Source: Bin80 sp964291275
Lineage (GTDB): Bacteria; Bacteroidota; Rhodothermia; Rhodothermales; Bin80
Length of the DNA: 64,000 nt
Direction: 5' to 3'
Assembly (NCBI GenBank): GCA_964291275.2
Contig: OZ219800.1
Span: 1,201,144 to 1,265,143, forward strand
How positions within the stretch are numbered: position 1 is the stretch's first letter; the number at the start of each line of letters is the position of its first letter. The notes below the pieces were generated by a model. It was not told where the DNA came from and ran no database searches. It worked only from the letters and a program-made list of their open reading frames with translations. Both the position numbers and the translations under genes were made by a program. Shown one piece after another: positions 1 to 8,488 of the stretch.

Positions 1-231
1 TCCAAAAACTATTCGACTACCTTGATAAGGGCGTCCCCGAAGGGTGTGCAATGAACCATCCCAGTGATAGAACGTGGTGCCTCCCTCGACAATGAATGAA
101 CTCTGCAGTGGTAATGTCCGACCGCCATCAGAAGCCGAACCTACTGAAATACCGTAATCAAGGGTTGCCGGTATAAAACGTCTGGTCAATAATGTAATCA
201 CGCGCCCACCTCTTCTCAAATAGTACCGACG
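1..231 (-). pseudogene. DUF5686 outer-membrane protein gene fragment (decayed duplicate)
   Basis: This stretch is a diverged copy of an internal 3' part of the intact DUF5686 gene at 18194-20584; it aligns with about 18460-18690. Shared landmarks include the run beginning 'ctccctcgacaatgaa' (80s here, near 18534 there). Frame-disrupting differences are visible, so it is not expressed as a protein. It continues past the left edge of the window. At about 231 it switches abruptly to patatin-gene sequence, so the locus is a rearranged duplicate with an internal deletion. Similarity is seen by direct comparison within the window. Confidence 0.75.
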
Positions 232-355
232 AAGGACGGTTGAATTAGAAGAATGTCAACCGGACGCATTCCATTTCGTTCGGTATGCGGCATACGCCTG
301 ACCAATTTGGTTATCCTCTCGGCCACTCGTACGTCGTGATCAAGCATCCAAAAAA
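232..355 (-). pseudogene. patatin-like phospholipase gene fragment (decayed duplicate)
   Basis: About 120 bases match the intact patatin gene at roughly 20805-20925 almost base for base, for example 'ctcggccactcgtacgtcgt' in both. The fragment is fused on the left to DUF5686-gene sequence and cut on the right at 356 by an ISL3 terminus. In the intact locus the two genes are adjacent (DUF5686 downstream of patatin), so this is the same neighbourhood duplicated and then collapsed. It is too short to encode the active-site regions. Confidence 0.75.
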
Positions 356-897
356 GGCTCTTCACTAAATTGGGAGAGGCCGTGGACAAGGTTCGGCGCC
401 AAGAGAACCGGGAGTTGATGAAACAAGGGATGGACGATCTCAAAGGGACCAAGTTTGACTGGCTGACCAATCCAGTTAATCTGTGGAGCGGCAAAAGAAA
501 CGATTCCAAGCGTTACGCAAGAGTACGTTGAGAACCGCCAGAGCATAGGCCATCAAGGATCTGTCCCAGAAATTGTGGCACTATGTCAGTCGTATCTGGG
601 CACTCAAGGGCTGGAAGCGATGGCTATCCTAGGCTATGCGTTATCGACTTGAATCCGTGAAAAAAGCTGCGAAAACCATCAAGAATCACTTGTGGGCATT
701 ATCAATGCCATCATTCAAAGGTCAGCAATGGTCCTGCCGAAAGCTTGAACAGCCGAATCAAAACCATTAAAGTTCGGGGTCGCGGATTCTGCGATAAACA
801 GCGGTTTGCCAATGCGATTTACTTCTATCTCGGAGGACTGGATCTCTACCCAGATGGCGTCCAAAAACAGGCTACCCACTCGTAAAAGCGAAGAGCC
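356..897 (+). mobile_element. internally deleted ISL3-family element (relic)
   Basis: The relic starts with GGCTCTTCAC (356-365), like the left end of the intact ISL3 element at 5816. It then jumps at about 372 into sequence matching the transposase from about position 6693 to the 3' end, and finishes with an end whose inverse reads GGCTCTTCGC (closing at 897). The 5' two thirds of the transposase, including the zinc-finger region, is missing, and several frameshifts are visible. No 8-bp target duplication flanks it: CCAAAAAA on the left versus GAATTTCT on the right. It is therefore old, or its flank has been rearranged. Confidence 0.75.
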
Positions 898-983
898 GAA
901 TTTCTAGGACTTCTTCTATCCCGCTGGATTCACCAGCCACCGCCATAGGATTCGGTGTGATTCAACAAAAATCCTGATAGACT

Positions 984-1916
984 TCAATTTTCGCTGGGCA
1001 TGGGTAGAATAAGATTCGTGTTTGTGTATCCCGCAAAAACACCCAAACCTCCGCTCACATTGGAGTACACTGGAAACGGCTCTTGCGTCAATGGATCGTG
1101 GAAGACATTGCGTTCCAATGATTGAAGATATTTGTAGTAATCTTCACTGAGAGACGATATAATAAGACGTAACTCTTTTCTTCCGATTTCATCTGCTACG
1201 TTAATGGTGGTCCCACTCCACGAGTAGTCCTTCCCATCAAATAGTCTGTCTGTTGCAACAAATTCCGTACACAGACTACTGCCTACTCCTGGCTCAATCG
1301 GATCAACATCGTCGAAATAGCCACAGGACCATCCAGGAGTTAAGCCATCGAGCCATATTGTTCTATATACACTGTCTGGAACTATCCCACCAAATGCGTA
1401 CCTATTCCGTACACGACGGTAAACCCCTATTCTGTAGAAATTCATGCCAGGCGTGTCTGAAAAAACGATTCTGAGATGATATCTACTCACAGGAATTATA
1501 TCGAACCTAGGTGGACGATATTCAATTGAATAATCGGATATCGCGACTGGAGAAGGAGCCGCAGAAGTAGCTTGAATACTGACTTCGCCTGGAAAATCCA
1601 CCTGAAGTGTATACTGGGTTCCATACGAAGGTAATTCACCTGTACTGGAGGCATATCTTCCATTTCCCTGGTAGTTCAAGATATCGACCATATTGGAACC
1701 ATCCATGATCCTCACAGACGCATCTGAAATGTATTCGTGTGTTGCATCTCGCTTCACGGTGACCCCCAGACTTCTATGCATTGTAACGGACCATGTACTA
1801 TCTGGGGAAAAGAAGCCGGTAGCTACCGGTTCTGAATTGTATTCCGGGGGGGACACCTCAACGACGGTCTCGCAACCCAAAAAAAACAGAATCAGTAGAG
1901 GCAATGGAGATTTCAT
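984..1916 (-). CDS. DUF4249-family outer-membrane lipoprotein
   Basis: A 310-residue protein with a lipoprotein signal: a hydrophobic stretch ending in LFFLGC (Cys at about residue 15) after a short KS N-terminus. The body resembles DUF4249 proteins, which accompany CarboxypepD_reg-type TonB receptors in Bacteroidota and probably act as surface or periplasmic partners. I chose the ATG at 1916 over a TTG seven codons upstream because the lipoprotein signal starts there and because it falls 10 bases after the reconstructed stop of the TonB receptor gene (TAA at 1927-1929). The two were therefore an operon, receptor first. Expression from the original promoter must now read through two insertion sequences, so this gene may be silent or driven from an IS end. 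The family assignment is by overall pattern; no ligand can be inferred. Confidence 0.72.
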   Translation of the reverse strand: MKSPLPLLILFFLGCETVVEVSPPEYNSEPVATGFFSPDSTWSVTMHRSLGVTVKRDATHEYISDASVRIMDGSNMVDILNYQGNGRYASSTGELPSYGTQYTLQVDFPGEVSIQATSAAPSPVAISDYSIEYRPPRFDIIPVSRYHLRIVFSDTPGMNFYRIGVYRRVRNRYAFGGIVPDSVYRTIWLDGLTPGWSCGYFDDVDPIEPGVGSSLCTEFVATDRLFDGKDYSWSGTTINVADEIGRKELRLIISSLSEDYYKYLQSLERNVFHDPLTQEPFPVYSNVSGGLGVFAGYTNTNLILPMPSEN

Positions 1917-1998
1917 GAGTGAATTATTAAAATTCAAGCCTGTAGTTTACAAAAGGGATGACGGGGAACGCGCTGATCTGCTCAAATACCAGATAATT

Positions 1999-3910
1999 AG
2001 TGCTTGCCAGAAAATGATTTTGGTCGTGGGATGATACGATGAATTCGGGTATTTGGGAGCAGATTTGGTCATTTTTGGTGGATTTGGTCAGGATTTAGCC
2101 TGTATTTGGGGTTCTCATCGCATAGGCGTGGTCATCGCAGGAGGATGAATGAATTTGCGAATCTGGCGGCAATTTTGGGGTAAGAGGTCTGATTTGGGCG
2201 TTTAAGCGTGTACATTCGCCCCTTTGTTGCCATGCGTGTAGTAATGGAAGCCCAACGCGCGTTTGGGCAGGTTCCGATTGAAGAGATTGAGCTTGCCCCC
2301 CGAAGCCGGGATGACATTCCGGCGGTATTGCGTGGTTTGCGTTCGATATACAAGAATGCAAAGACGCGAGCGAAGATTTTCGAGCTTTTGGAAGGGGGTG
2401 TGGCTTCGGGAGTCAGTCACAAATTGGGGCGCCGGGGGATGGATCTGTGGAGGATTTTCGTTCTGGGGATGCTGAAGCAGGCCCTGAATTGCGATTATGA
2501 TCGACTGACGCATATGGCGAACAACGACAAGCTCCTGCGCCAGATGCTTGGGCATGGTGGTTGGCGCGAGGAAGAGGAACCGGAATACCATGTACAGACG
2601 ATTCTGGACAATGTGAGTTTGTTATCGGAGGAGTTACTGGGCAAGATCAACAAGGTTGTGGTGGAACATGGGCACGCAGAACTTACGAAGAAGGCCCAGG
2701 AGGAAGGGTTACGTTGCAGGGTAGATTCAGCGGTGACGAAGACGCATGTTCATTGGCCTACGGATGTGAATCTGCTAAGGGATGCGGTGGGTTGTTTGCT
2801 TCGGGAGTCGGCACGTATGAGCCGTTCGCACGGCCTGCCGGGCTGGCGCAAGGCGTCGGATTGGGAAAAGCGGCTTGATCGTTTGTTTCAAGGGGTACGC
2901 AGGTCACGGGGCTGGCGTCGTCGTGATCGGGTGCGCAAATACCTGTGCCACTGCAGAAAGCTGATGAAGAAGGCGTTGGCTTCGCAGCGGAGGTTGGGGG
3001 CAGATTGCAGTGATAAGGGGCTACATTACCTGGAATGCAGCTTGAAACTGATCGATCAGGTGGATCGGCGGTTGCTCAGGGGCGAAAAGATTCCGCATTC
3101 GGAGAAGATTTTCTCGGTTCACGAGCCGCATACGCGTTGGATCAGCAAAGGTAAGGCGGGGGTACAGGCGGAGTTGGGCCTCCCGGTCTGCGTCTTGGAG
3201 GACCAGCATCGGTACATTCTTTACTACCAGGTGCTCTACGAGGGGGGCGATTCGTCAATGATCGTGGATTTTTTACGGGAGGCCAAGACACTGTACCCGT
3301 CCCTGACTTCGTGCAGCATGGATACGGGGTATTCATCGGAACACAACCGGCGCGCATTGGAGCAAATTCTGGAACTGGTGATTATGCCGAAGCGGGGTCG
3401 TTTAAGTCATGCGGACAAGGAGCGCGCATCCGCTCCGGACTTTGTGGAGGGTCGTCGTCAGCATCCGGCGGTAGAATCCGCGATCAACAATTTGAACCAG
3501 CGCGGACTGGACTTGGTGCGTACGCATGGTAAGGAGGGGTTTGGTCGCACGGTGGCGCTCTCTGTGGTCGCGGCCAACGTGCATCGTCTTGGCTTGCAGT
3601 TGAAGCGGAAAGAAGAGCGGCTCAAGCGCTGGCATCAGGCCCGAAAACGAGCGGCGTAGCGCCGCTGTAATCCTACCGAAAGAATTTGGACAGGCTCCGC
3701 CATAAGCGGAAAGGCAGACATACGTCGGGTTGGCACGCATGGTCGCGTCCCAGCTGCATCGGAGAGCAAAAAATGTCTTCCAGTGACCATTCAGCAAGCC
3801 GAAAGGCACCTGATTCCCCCGAAACTCCACCAACGACGCCACAATTATGGGCCCAGATTGTTATGAGTATAGCAAGAATCGCAAAAATGACCTATTCTCT
3901 GACAAGCACT
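1999..3910 (+). mobile_element. ISNCY-like insertion sequence (1912 bp) with 4-bp target duplication
   Basis: The ends are inverted repeats starting AGTGCTTG: left AGTGCTTGCCAGAAAATG, right (inverted) AGTGCTTGTCAGAGAATA. The element is flanked by AATT at 1995-1998 and 3911-3914. The boundaries are fixed independently because removing the element and one AATT restores the TonB receptor frame exactly. It carries one transposase gene. Because the flanking TAATTA is palindromic, the duplication could also be called differently by a base or so. A second locus at 14759-14800 carries a near-identical copy of the left end (32 bases identical) without an intact element. The family name rests on the transposase pattern and is less certain than the boundaries. 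Confidence 0.88.
2208..3659 (+). CDS. DDE-type transposase (ISNCY/ISDol1-like)
   Basis: A 483-residue transposase occupying most of the element at 1999-3910. The segment VDSAVTKTHVHWPTDVNLL holds the first catalytic Asp in the 'D-S/T-x-V-x-T-x-I/V-H-x-P-T-D' context typical of one ISNCY-related group. A second Asp lies in CSMDTGYSS (about residue 370), and a C-terminal segment rich in basic residues follows. Several Lys/Arg-rich stretches in the middle probably contact DNA. The frame is complete, so the element may be active; 250 bases of non-coding sequence follow before the right end. The start at 2208 (the GTG of 'gcgtgtac') is tentative. IS1182- or IS5-type membership is the main alternative. 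Confidence 0.8.
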   Translation: MYIRPFVAMRVVMEAQRAFGQVPIEEIELAPRSRDDIPAVLRGLRSIYKNAKTRAKIFELLEGGVASGVSHKLGRRGMDLWRIFVLGMLKQALNCDYDRLTHMANNDKLLRQMLGHGGWREEEEPEYHVQTILDNVSLLSEELLGKINKVVVEHGHAELTKKAQEEGLRCRVDSAVTKTHVHWPTDVNLLRDAVGCLLRESARMSRSHGLPGWRKASDWEKRLDRLFQGVRRSRGWRRRDRVRKYLCHCRKLMKKALASQRRLGADCSDKGLHYLECSLKLIDQVDRRLLRGEKIPHSEKIFSVHEPHTRWISKGKAGVQAELGLPVCVLEDQHRYILYYQVLYEGGDSSMIVDFLREAKTLYPSLTSCSMDTGYSSEHNRRALEQILELVIMPKRGRLSHADKERASAPDFVEGRRQHPAVESAINNLNQRGLDLVRTHGKEGFGRTVALSVVAANVHRLGLQLKRKEERLKRWHQARKRAA

Positions 3911-5815
3911 AATTAAACTCATCTCCCACCTCATCGCGTTCGGTTACTTTCTCCGTTTGCAGAAGAAAAGGATTCTGTCTGCTGTATGCATTATAGGCTC
4001 CAAATGAGAATGTGCGATGGGCCCACCGTAGAGTTCGTTTCATTTGTATGGATAAATCAAGGCGATGATAAGCTCGCGCCCGGACCGAATTTCGATCACC
4101 AAACACCTGTAATACCCGCGAATTGTCCTGCTCAAAAAAATCCATTGCTCCACCTGGATCATGCCGCAATCCATAGGCATGACCAACGGGCAACCAGACT
4201 GCTTGACCAGTGCCATAGACCCAGACGGCGGACAGTTCAATAGATTGGCTTAATCGCCAGATGGCGGCCGCCGACACATCATGCAAACGGTCAAACCGGG
4301 AAGGAAAAGTTCGTCCACCGTTGAGAGCAGGAAATTTTCGGCGTGTCTTCGTCATACTGTATCCGATCCACCCCGTGACCCGTCCAGTACTCTTCCTAAC
4401 AAACAGTTCTCCCCCATATGACCAGCCTTTTCCACTCTCAATCTGATCCTGCCAAGCGTCTCCCGATAAATTATGAATTCGAGCACCTTCGGTGTACTCA
4501 ATCTGGGAATTCATCCATTTGTAGAAACTCTCCACCGTAACTTCGTATGTTCTTCGGGAAGAATTCCACGCAAAGCCAGAGGCCACTTGAGTCGCATTCT
4601 GGGGGCGTACTTGATCCGTTGCAGGAACCCACAAATCCAGGGGAAGGGATAGCCCACTCGCAACGGGCAACAAATGTGAATTCTGTTTCAATACGGTAAA
4701 CGATGTTTTGAGGGCTAAATTTGCCGCGAATTTCCACCGAACATTGAACCTGGGTTGAAGAGAGTAATATTGCCGGTCTTTGACGAAAAAACCTGAAGCT
4801 CGAACCCCAGCATTCACGGATACATTTGAGAGTAGTTTGACTTCATCTTCAACATAAGTATGTGCTTCAAACGCTCTGATCCGATGATCTGGATTATACA
4901 CCGTATCTACTGGAGCAATATCAATACCGAATTCCCGCTCTGAAACTACCCCTGTGTTGTATGTATGTACGGTGCCTCCTGCGCCGAATCGTATGTAATG
5001 GACAGGGTTCGGAACCCAATCAAAATCCATCCGACCGATAATATCAGTAATTCCGGACAAAAAGCTGGAACGAGAGAAACGCTGTATGTCAGAACTATCA
5101 TCAAGTAGCCTGACCTCTTCCTGGCTTCGTATTCCGGTCCGATAGCGTGTATACCCCAGCAATGCGTTGGAAAAAAATTGCGCCCCCCATACACGATTCC
5201 AACGCGCGGTAGCCGTCAGGTTACGCCACCCAAGATTTTCACGCTTGCGATGCTGTTCATTGCTGGACTCTTGATTGCCACCTTTTCGCCGATACCCATG
5301 ATCATGCCCAGCATAAAAACTCAGATAGAACCGATCGTTGCTGGAAGTGATGTAGTTGACCTTCGCGCTGGTGTCATAGAAATAATACCCGGTCCCCTTA
5401 TTTTCGTCAAGGAAGGGGGACACCAACAAATCAAGATAGGTTCGCCTTGCGGCGACAATAAATGAAGCTCTATCCTTTTTGATCGGTCCCTGAAAGGTGA
5501 ACCTTGAAGCGACAATTCCCACGGATGCCGTCCCTTCAAACTCTTTCATATTCCCCTCTTCCATGGTCAGATCAACCACCGAAGATAAACGGCCTCCGTA
5601 ACGGGCTGGGATTCCCCCCTTGATCAACGTCACATCCTTAATCGCATCACTGTTGAATACACTGAGGAAACCATACAGGTGACTGGGATTGTACACCGTG
5701 ACTCCGTCCAGCAAGACCAAATTCTGGTCAGGACTGCCTCCACGAACATACAAGCCCGAAGTCCCTTCTCGGCCCGACTGGACCCCAGGGAGTAACTGAA
5801 GCGTCTTAAAAATAT

Positions 5816-7222
5816 GGCCCTTCACCCAATATTATGACGAGATCTGTAAATTCAGGAAAATTCGGTATAAGGTGGTCATGACAGTAGTGTTTATGTGCTC
5901 TATTTTTGGTCGTTATTCTGGGGAAAATTTCACTTGAAACAGATGCGAATACAATGAAAAAGGATGAGGCGAGTATCCATAGGAGTATAGGGCTTGAATC
6001 GCCTTGGGAGATTTCAGAGGATCGTTATGATGATAAGGATCGGGTACGGCGGGTAACGGTGATCTGCACGGATACATCATTGCTGTCATGTCCGAAGTGT
6101 AAGGCGGCTTGTTCCTTTTATGATTTGCGCGAGGCACGTTCCTGGCGGCACTTAGATACCTGTACCTATCGTACGGAGTTGATTGCCCGGGTTCCGCGTG
6201 TAAAGTGTCGAGCGTGTGGAGTTCGGACGGTGCAGGTTCCTTGGGCATCGTCGAGTTCCCGGCACACCTTTGACTTTGAAGAGATGGTAATTGGATGGCT
6301 TAGGGATGCGAGTGTATCCGCAGTATCGCGGCAGCTCGGCGTGGGATGGAAAGTGATTTCAAGGATCATGGAGCACGCGGTAGAGCGAGGACTTCGGCGC
6401 AGACAAACGGAGATTATTCCGCACATTTGCGTGGATGAGACCTCCTTCCGTAAGCGACATAAATACGTTACGGTCGTTTCCGATGCAAAGGCAGGCAGGG
6501 TCCTGTATGTGGGGATCGGACGCACGAAAGCGGTGCTAAAGCGCTGGTATTTAAGTCTCACACCAGAACAATTGGCGGGGATTGAGAGCGTGAGCATGGA
6601 CATGTGGCCCGCCTACATCTCTGCCACCTTGGCGTGTGTAGCTGATGCAGCGAAGAAGATTGCGTTTGACCGGTTTCATGTGGCGAAGTATCTGGGGGAG
6701 GCCGTGGACAAAGTGCGTCGGCAAGAGCACAAGGCTTTACGCGCCGAAGGAGATACGACCCTCACCGGAAGTAAGTACGACTGGCTAACGAACCGGGAAA
6801 ATATGTCCAAGAAGCAGAAAGCGCGGTTTCAATCGTTGAAGAACAGTTCGTTGAAAACCGCCCGGGCGTGGGCCATCAAGGAGATGGCACGAAATTTATG
6901 GCATTATGTACATCCCACCTGGGCCCGCAAGGGCTGGAAAAGATGGCTTTCCTGGGCCATGCGCTGCCGCTTGGAGCCGGTCAAGGAAGCCGCCAAAACC
7001 ATTAAAAACCACCTGTGGGGAATCATCAATGCAATTATTCTCAAGGTCAGCAATGGCCCGGCCGAAAGCATCAACAGCCGAATAAAAACAGTCAAAGTAC
7101 GCGCCCGCGGATTCCGAAATAATGAACGATTTGCAACCGCCATTTACTTCCATCTCGGAGGCTTGGACCTCTCCCCCAGAATGAAATGAAAATTGCGTTT
7201 TCACAAGATTGGCCCAAGACCC
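5816..7222 (+). mobile_element. ISL3-family insertion sequence (1407 bp) with 8-bp target duplication
   Basis: The element is flanked by the direct repeat AAAAATAT at 5808-5815 and 7223-7230, the 8-bp duplication known for ISL3. The ends are imperfect inverted repeats: left GGCCCTTCACCCAATATT, right (inverted) GGGTCTTGGGCCAATCTT. Precise removal restores the TonB receptor frame (DIF joined to KTLQ), which confirms the borders. It holds one intact transposase gene oriented opposite to the receptor. Relatives in the window are the deleted copy at 356-897 and the minimal relic at 8246-8328. Confidence 0.93.
5906..7189 (+). CDS. ISL3-family transposase
   Basis: A protein of up to 427 residues. 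The N-terminal zinc finger has Cys pairs CPKCKAAC and CRAC, as in zf-ISL3. A helix-turn-helix region follows (SAVSRQLGVGWKVI), then the DDE catalytic domain with ICVDETSF (first Asp), SMDMWPAY (second Asp) and ESINSRIK (Glu) near the C-terminus. These are the signature elements of the family and all are intact, so the enzyme is probably active. The first possible start is at 5906; an ATG 16 codons later (5954, MKKDEAS) is equally plausible. The last residues end only 33 bases before the right end of the element. Confidence 0.93.
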   Translation: MVVILGKISLETDANTMKKDEASIHRSIGLESPWEISEDRYDDKDRVRRVTVICTDTSLLSCPKCKAACSFYDLREARSWRHLDTCTYRTELIARVPRVKCRACGVRTVQVPWASSSSRHTFDFEEMVIGWLRDASVSAVSRQLGVGWKVISRIMEHAVERGLRRRQTEIIPHICVDETSFRKRHKYVTVVSDAKAGRVLYVGIGRTKAVLKRWYLSLTPEQLAGIESVSMDMWPAYISATLACVADAAKKIAFDRFHVAKYLGEAVDKVRRQEHKALRAEGDTTLTGSKYDWLTNRENMSKKQKARFQSLKNSSLKTARAWAIKEMARNLWHYVHPTWARKGWKRWLSWAMRCRLEPVKEAAKTIKNHLWGIINAIILKVSNGPAESINSRIKTVKVRARGFRNNERFATAIYFHLGGLDLSPRMK

Positions 7223-7738
7223 AAAAATATCTGTCTCTCCCGCCAAAACAGGGAGTGCCCGGATGGTTCCGACCTGCAACTTGATCTGACTCATCTGAAC
7301 GGACTCTACTGACGATTCCCCGACTGCAATGACTTCCACCTCACCAAGCCTGGTGGCCTCGGGGTTTAATTCAATGTTCAACCGAAGGTCTTCTGTCAGT
7401 GTCTGATTCAGCGTACGGGAGAGGTAGCCAACATGGGAAACGACGAGTCGCACGGAATCCGCAGGAACCGAGAGGCTAAAAAACCCATAGCGGTTGGTCG
7501 TTGTCCCAATACCTATATCTGGCGCATGAACGGTCGCTCCGATTAAACTTTCAGTACTCTCGGCATCTACCACAAATCCACTAATTACATATCTGTCTTG
7601 TTCGTTATTCTGTTCAAGTTGCTGGTCAATCAATATCTCGCTCGCAGTTGCTTTGATCAGCAAATGGTTGGCGCTGGTTTCCTGGGACCAGCAAACCAGG
7701 AGGAGACAATAGACTACGGCTGAGAAACATCTGAGCAT

Positions 7739-8038
7739 GGACGTATTCAGATCATTGGACCTTGATAGATCAACTGAATCCCCGATGATAACCTAACACG
7801 AGTGGAGCTTTAACCTCCTCCAAGAACAGTTATAACCTCAATTCAAGCCTTCTGTTGATTCTGATAATAAGACTGGTCTATGTGATGTTCGTATGGTAAT
7901 CCAGTTACCCCGCCCAAAGTTGCAGTATGTTCGCTACTAGTGCCTCTTCCACGCCTTCTCCTTTGGCCCATGTTGATAATCTGCCAGATCCACTATTGCT
8001 ACCATAGGAAGTCGTTACTGTTACATCTACTGACGCGG
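7739..8038. other. intergenic region upstream of the TonB receptor gene
   Basis: Presumably this contains the promoter for the minus-strand TonB receptor/DUF4249 operon. I see no open frame with coding character and no convincing regulatory motif or anti-sigma gene beside it. It ends where an IS21-like terminus begins. Confidence 0.4.
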
Positions 8039-8240
8039 TGTGTCTGTCCAGCGACAATTAAAAGTTTCCTTTCAGTTCAATCGGGACGAATGGAGTTTTC
8101 GTGCGTGAACGCGCAAATTATTTTCCATTCAGTCTCTGGCGATGATCACAGATCAGCAAGCAAAACTTTTAGACAAGTTGGTAAACAAGGACAAAATGTC
8201 AGTCAAAACAGCCGCTGCGAAAATTGGGGGTTTAATATTT
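8039..8240 (+). mobile_element. IS21-family relic (left end plus start of istA)
   Basis: From about 8039 the sequence begins TGTGTCTGTCCAGCGACAAT, the TGT-type terminus expected of IS21. At 8142 an ATG opens a frame reading MITDQQAKLLDKLV and continuing KTAAAKIGG, the usual N-terminus of IstA, with its helix-turn-helix start. The frame leaves IS21-like sequence at about 8232, where an ISL3-derived relic begins, and stops soon after. No istB is present. It is a dead fragment. Confidence 0.6.
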
Positions 8241-8245
8241 TTCAT

Positions 8246-8328
8246 GGCTCTTCACCTTTTTAGTGGAGAACTGGATCTCTACCCAGATGGCATCCGAAAT
8301 CGATCTCTCCATTAAAAAGATGAAGACC
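8246..8328 (+). mobile_element. 83-bp ISL3 terminal relic
   Basis: This starts GGCTCTTCACC (8246) and runs into 'ctggatctctacccagatgg', which also occurs at 839-858 just before the right end of the deleted ISL3 copy. It closes at 8328 with an end whose inverse is GGTCTTCATC. Only the two termini and about 50 bases remain, so it is a minimal deletion product resembling a miniature element. No flanking 8-bp repeat was found. Confidence 0.6.
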
Positions 8329-8488
8329 GAAAAATTCAACGTTCCAGTGTGAATCACTTGGCTGGCAAGCAGCGCTGAGGCTGCCCCCCCTAGTGCACGG
8401 AAATTGAAATTCACGATTAGAGACCACTCACACCAATCAAGGGAATAGGCAGCATTCACTCTGGCCTGATGCTGAACTCATTTTCAGA

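Larger units (their letters stand above)
1927..7738 (-). pseudogene. TonB-dependent receptor (CarboxypepD_reg + plug + barrel), broken by two insertion sequences
   Basis: Three segments of one gene are visible: 7738-7223 (signal peptide, CarboxypepD_reg-like domain, start of plug), 5807-3912 (plug and barrel) and 1995-1927 (last beta strand, ending NYRLEF). Taking out the ISL3 element with one copy of its 8-bp repeat joins GETDIF to KTLQLLPGVQSG in frame. Taking out the ISNCY-like element with one copy of AATT joins DEFN to YLVFEQ in frame, giving about 826 codons with a typical receptor ending. The plug contains YVRGGSPDQN and LLDGVTVYNP, hallmarks of outer-membrane receptors that import a ligand using TonB energy. 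As it stands the gene cannot make a full protein: the N-terminal part lacks plug and barrel, and the internal segment lacks a signal peptide. The absence of other frame damage argues that both insertions are recent. The ligand is unknown. Confidence 0.9.
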
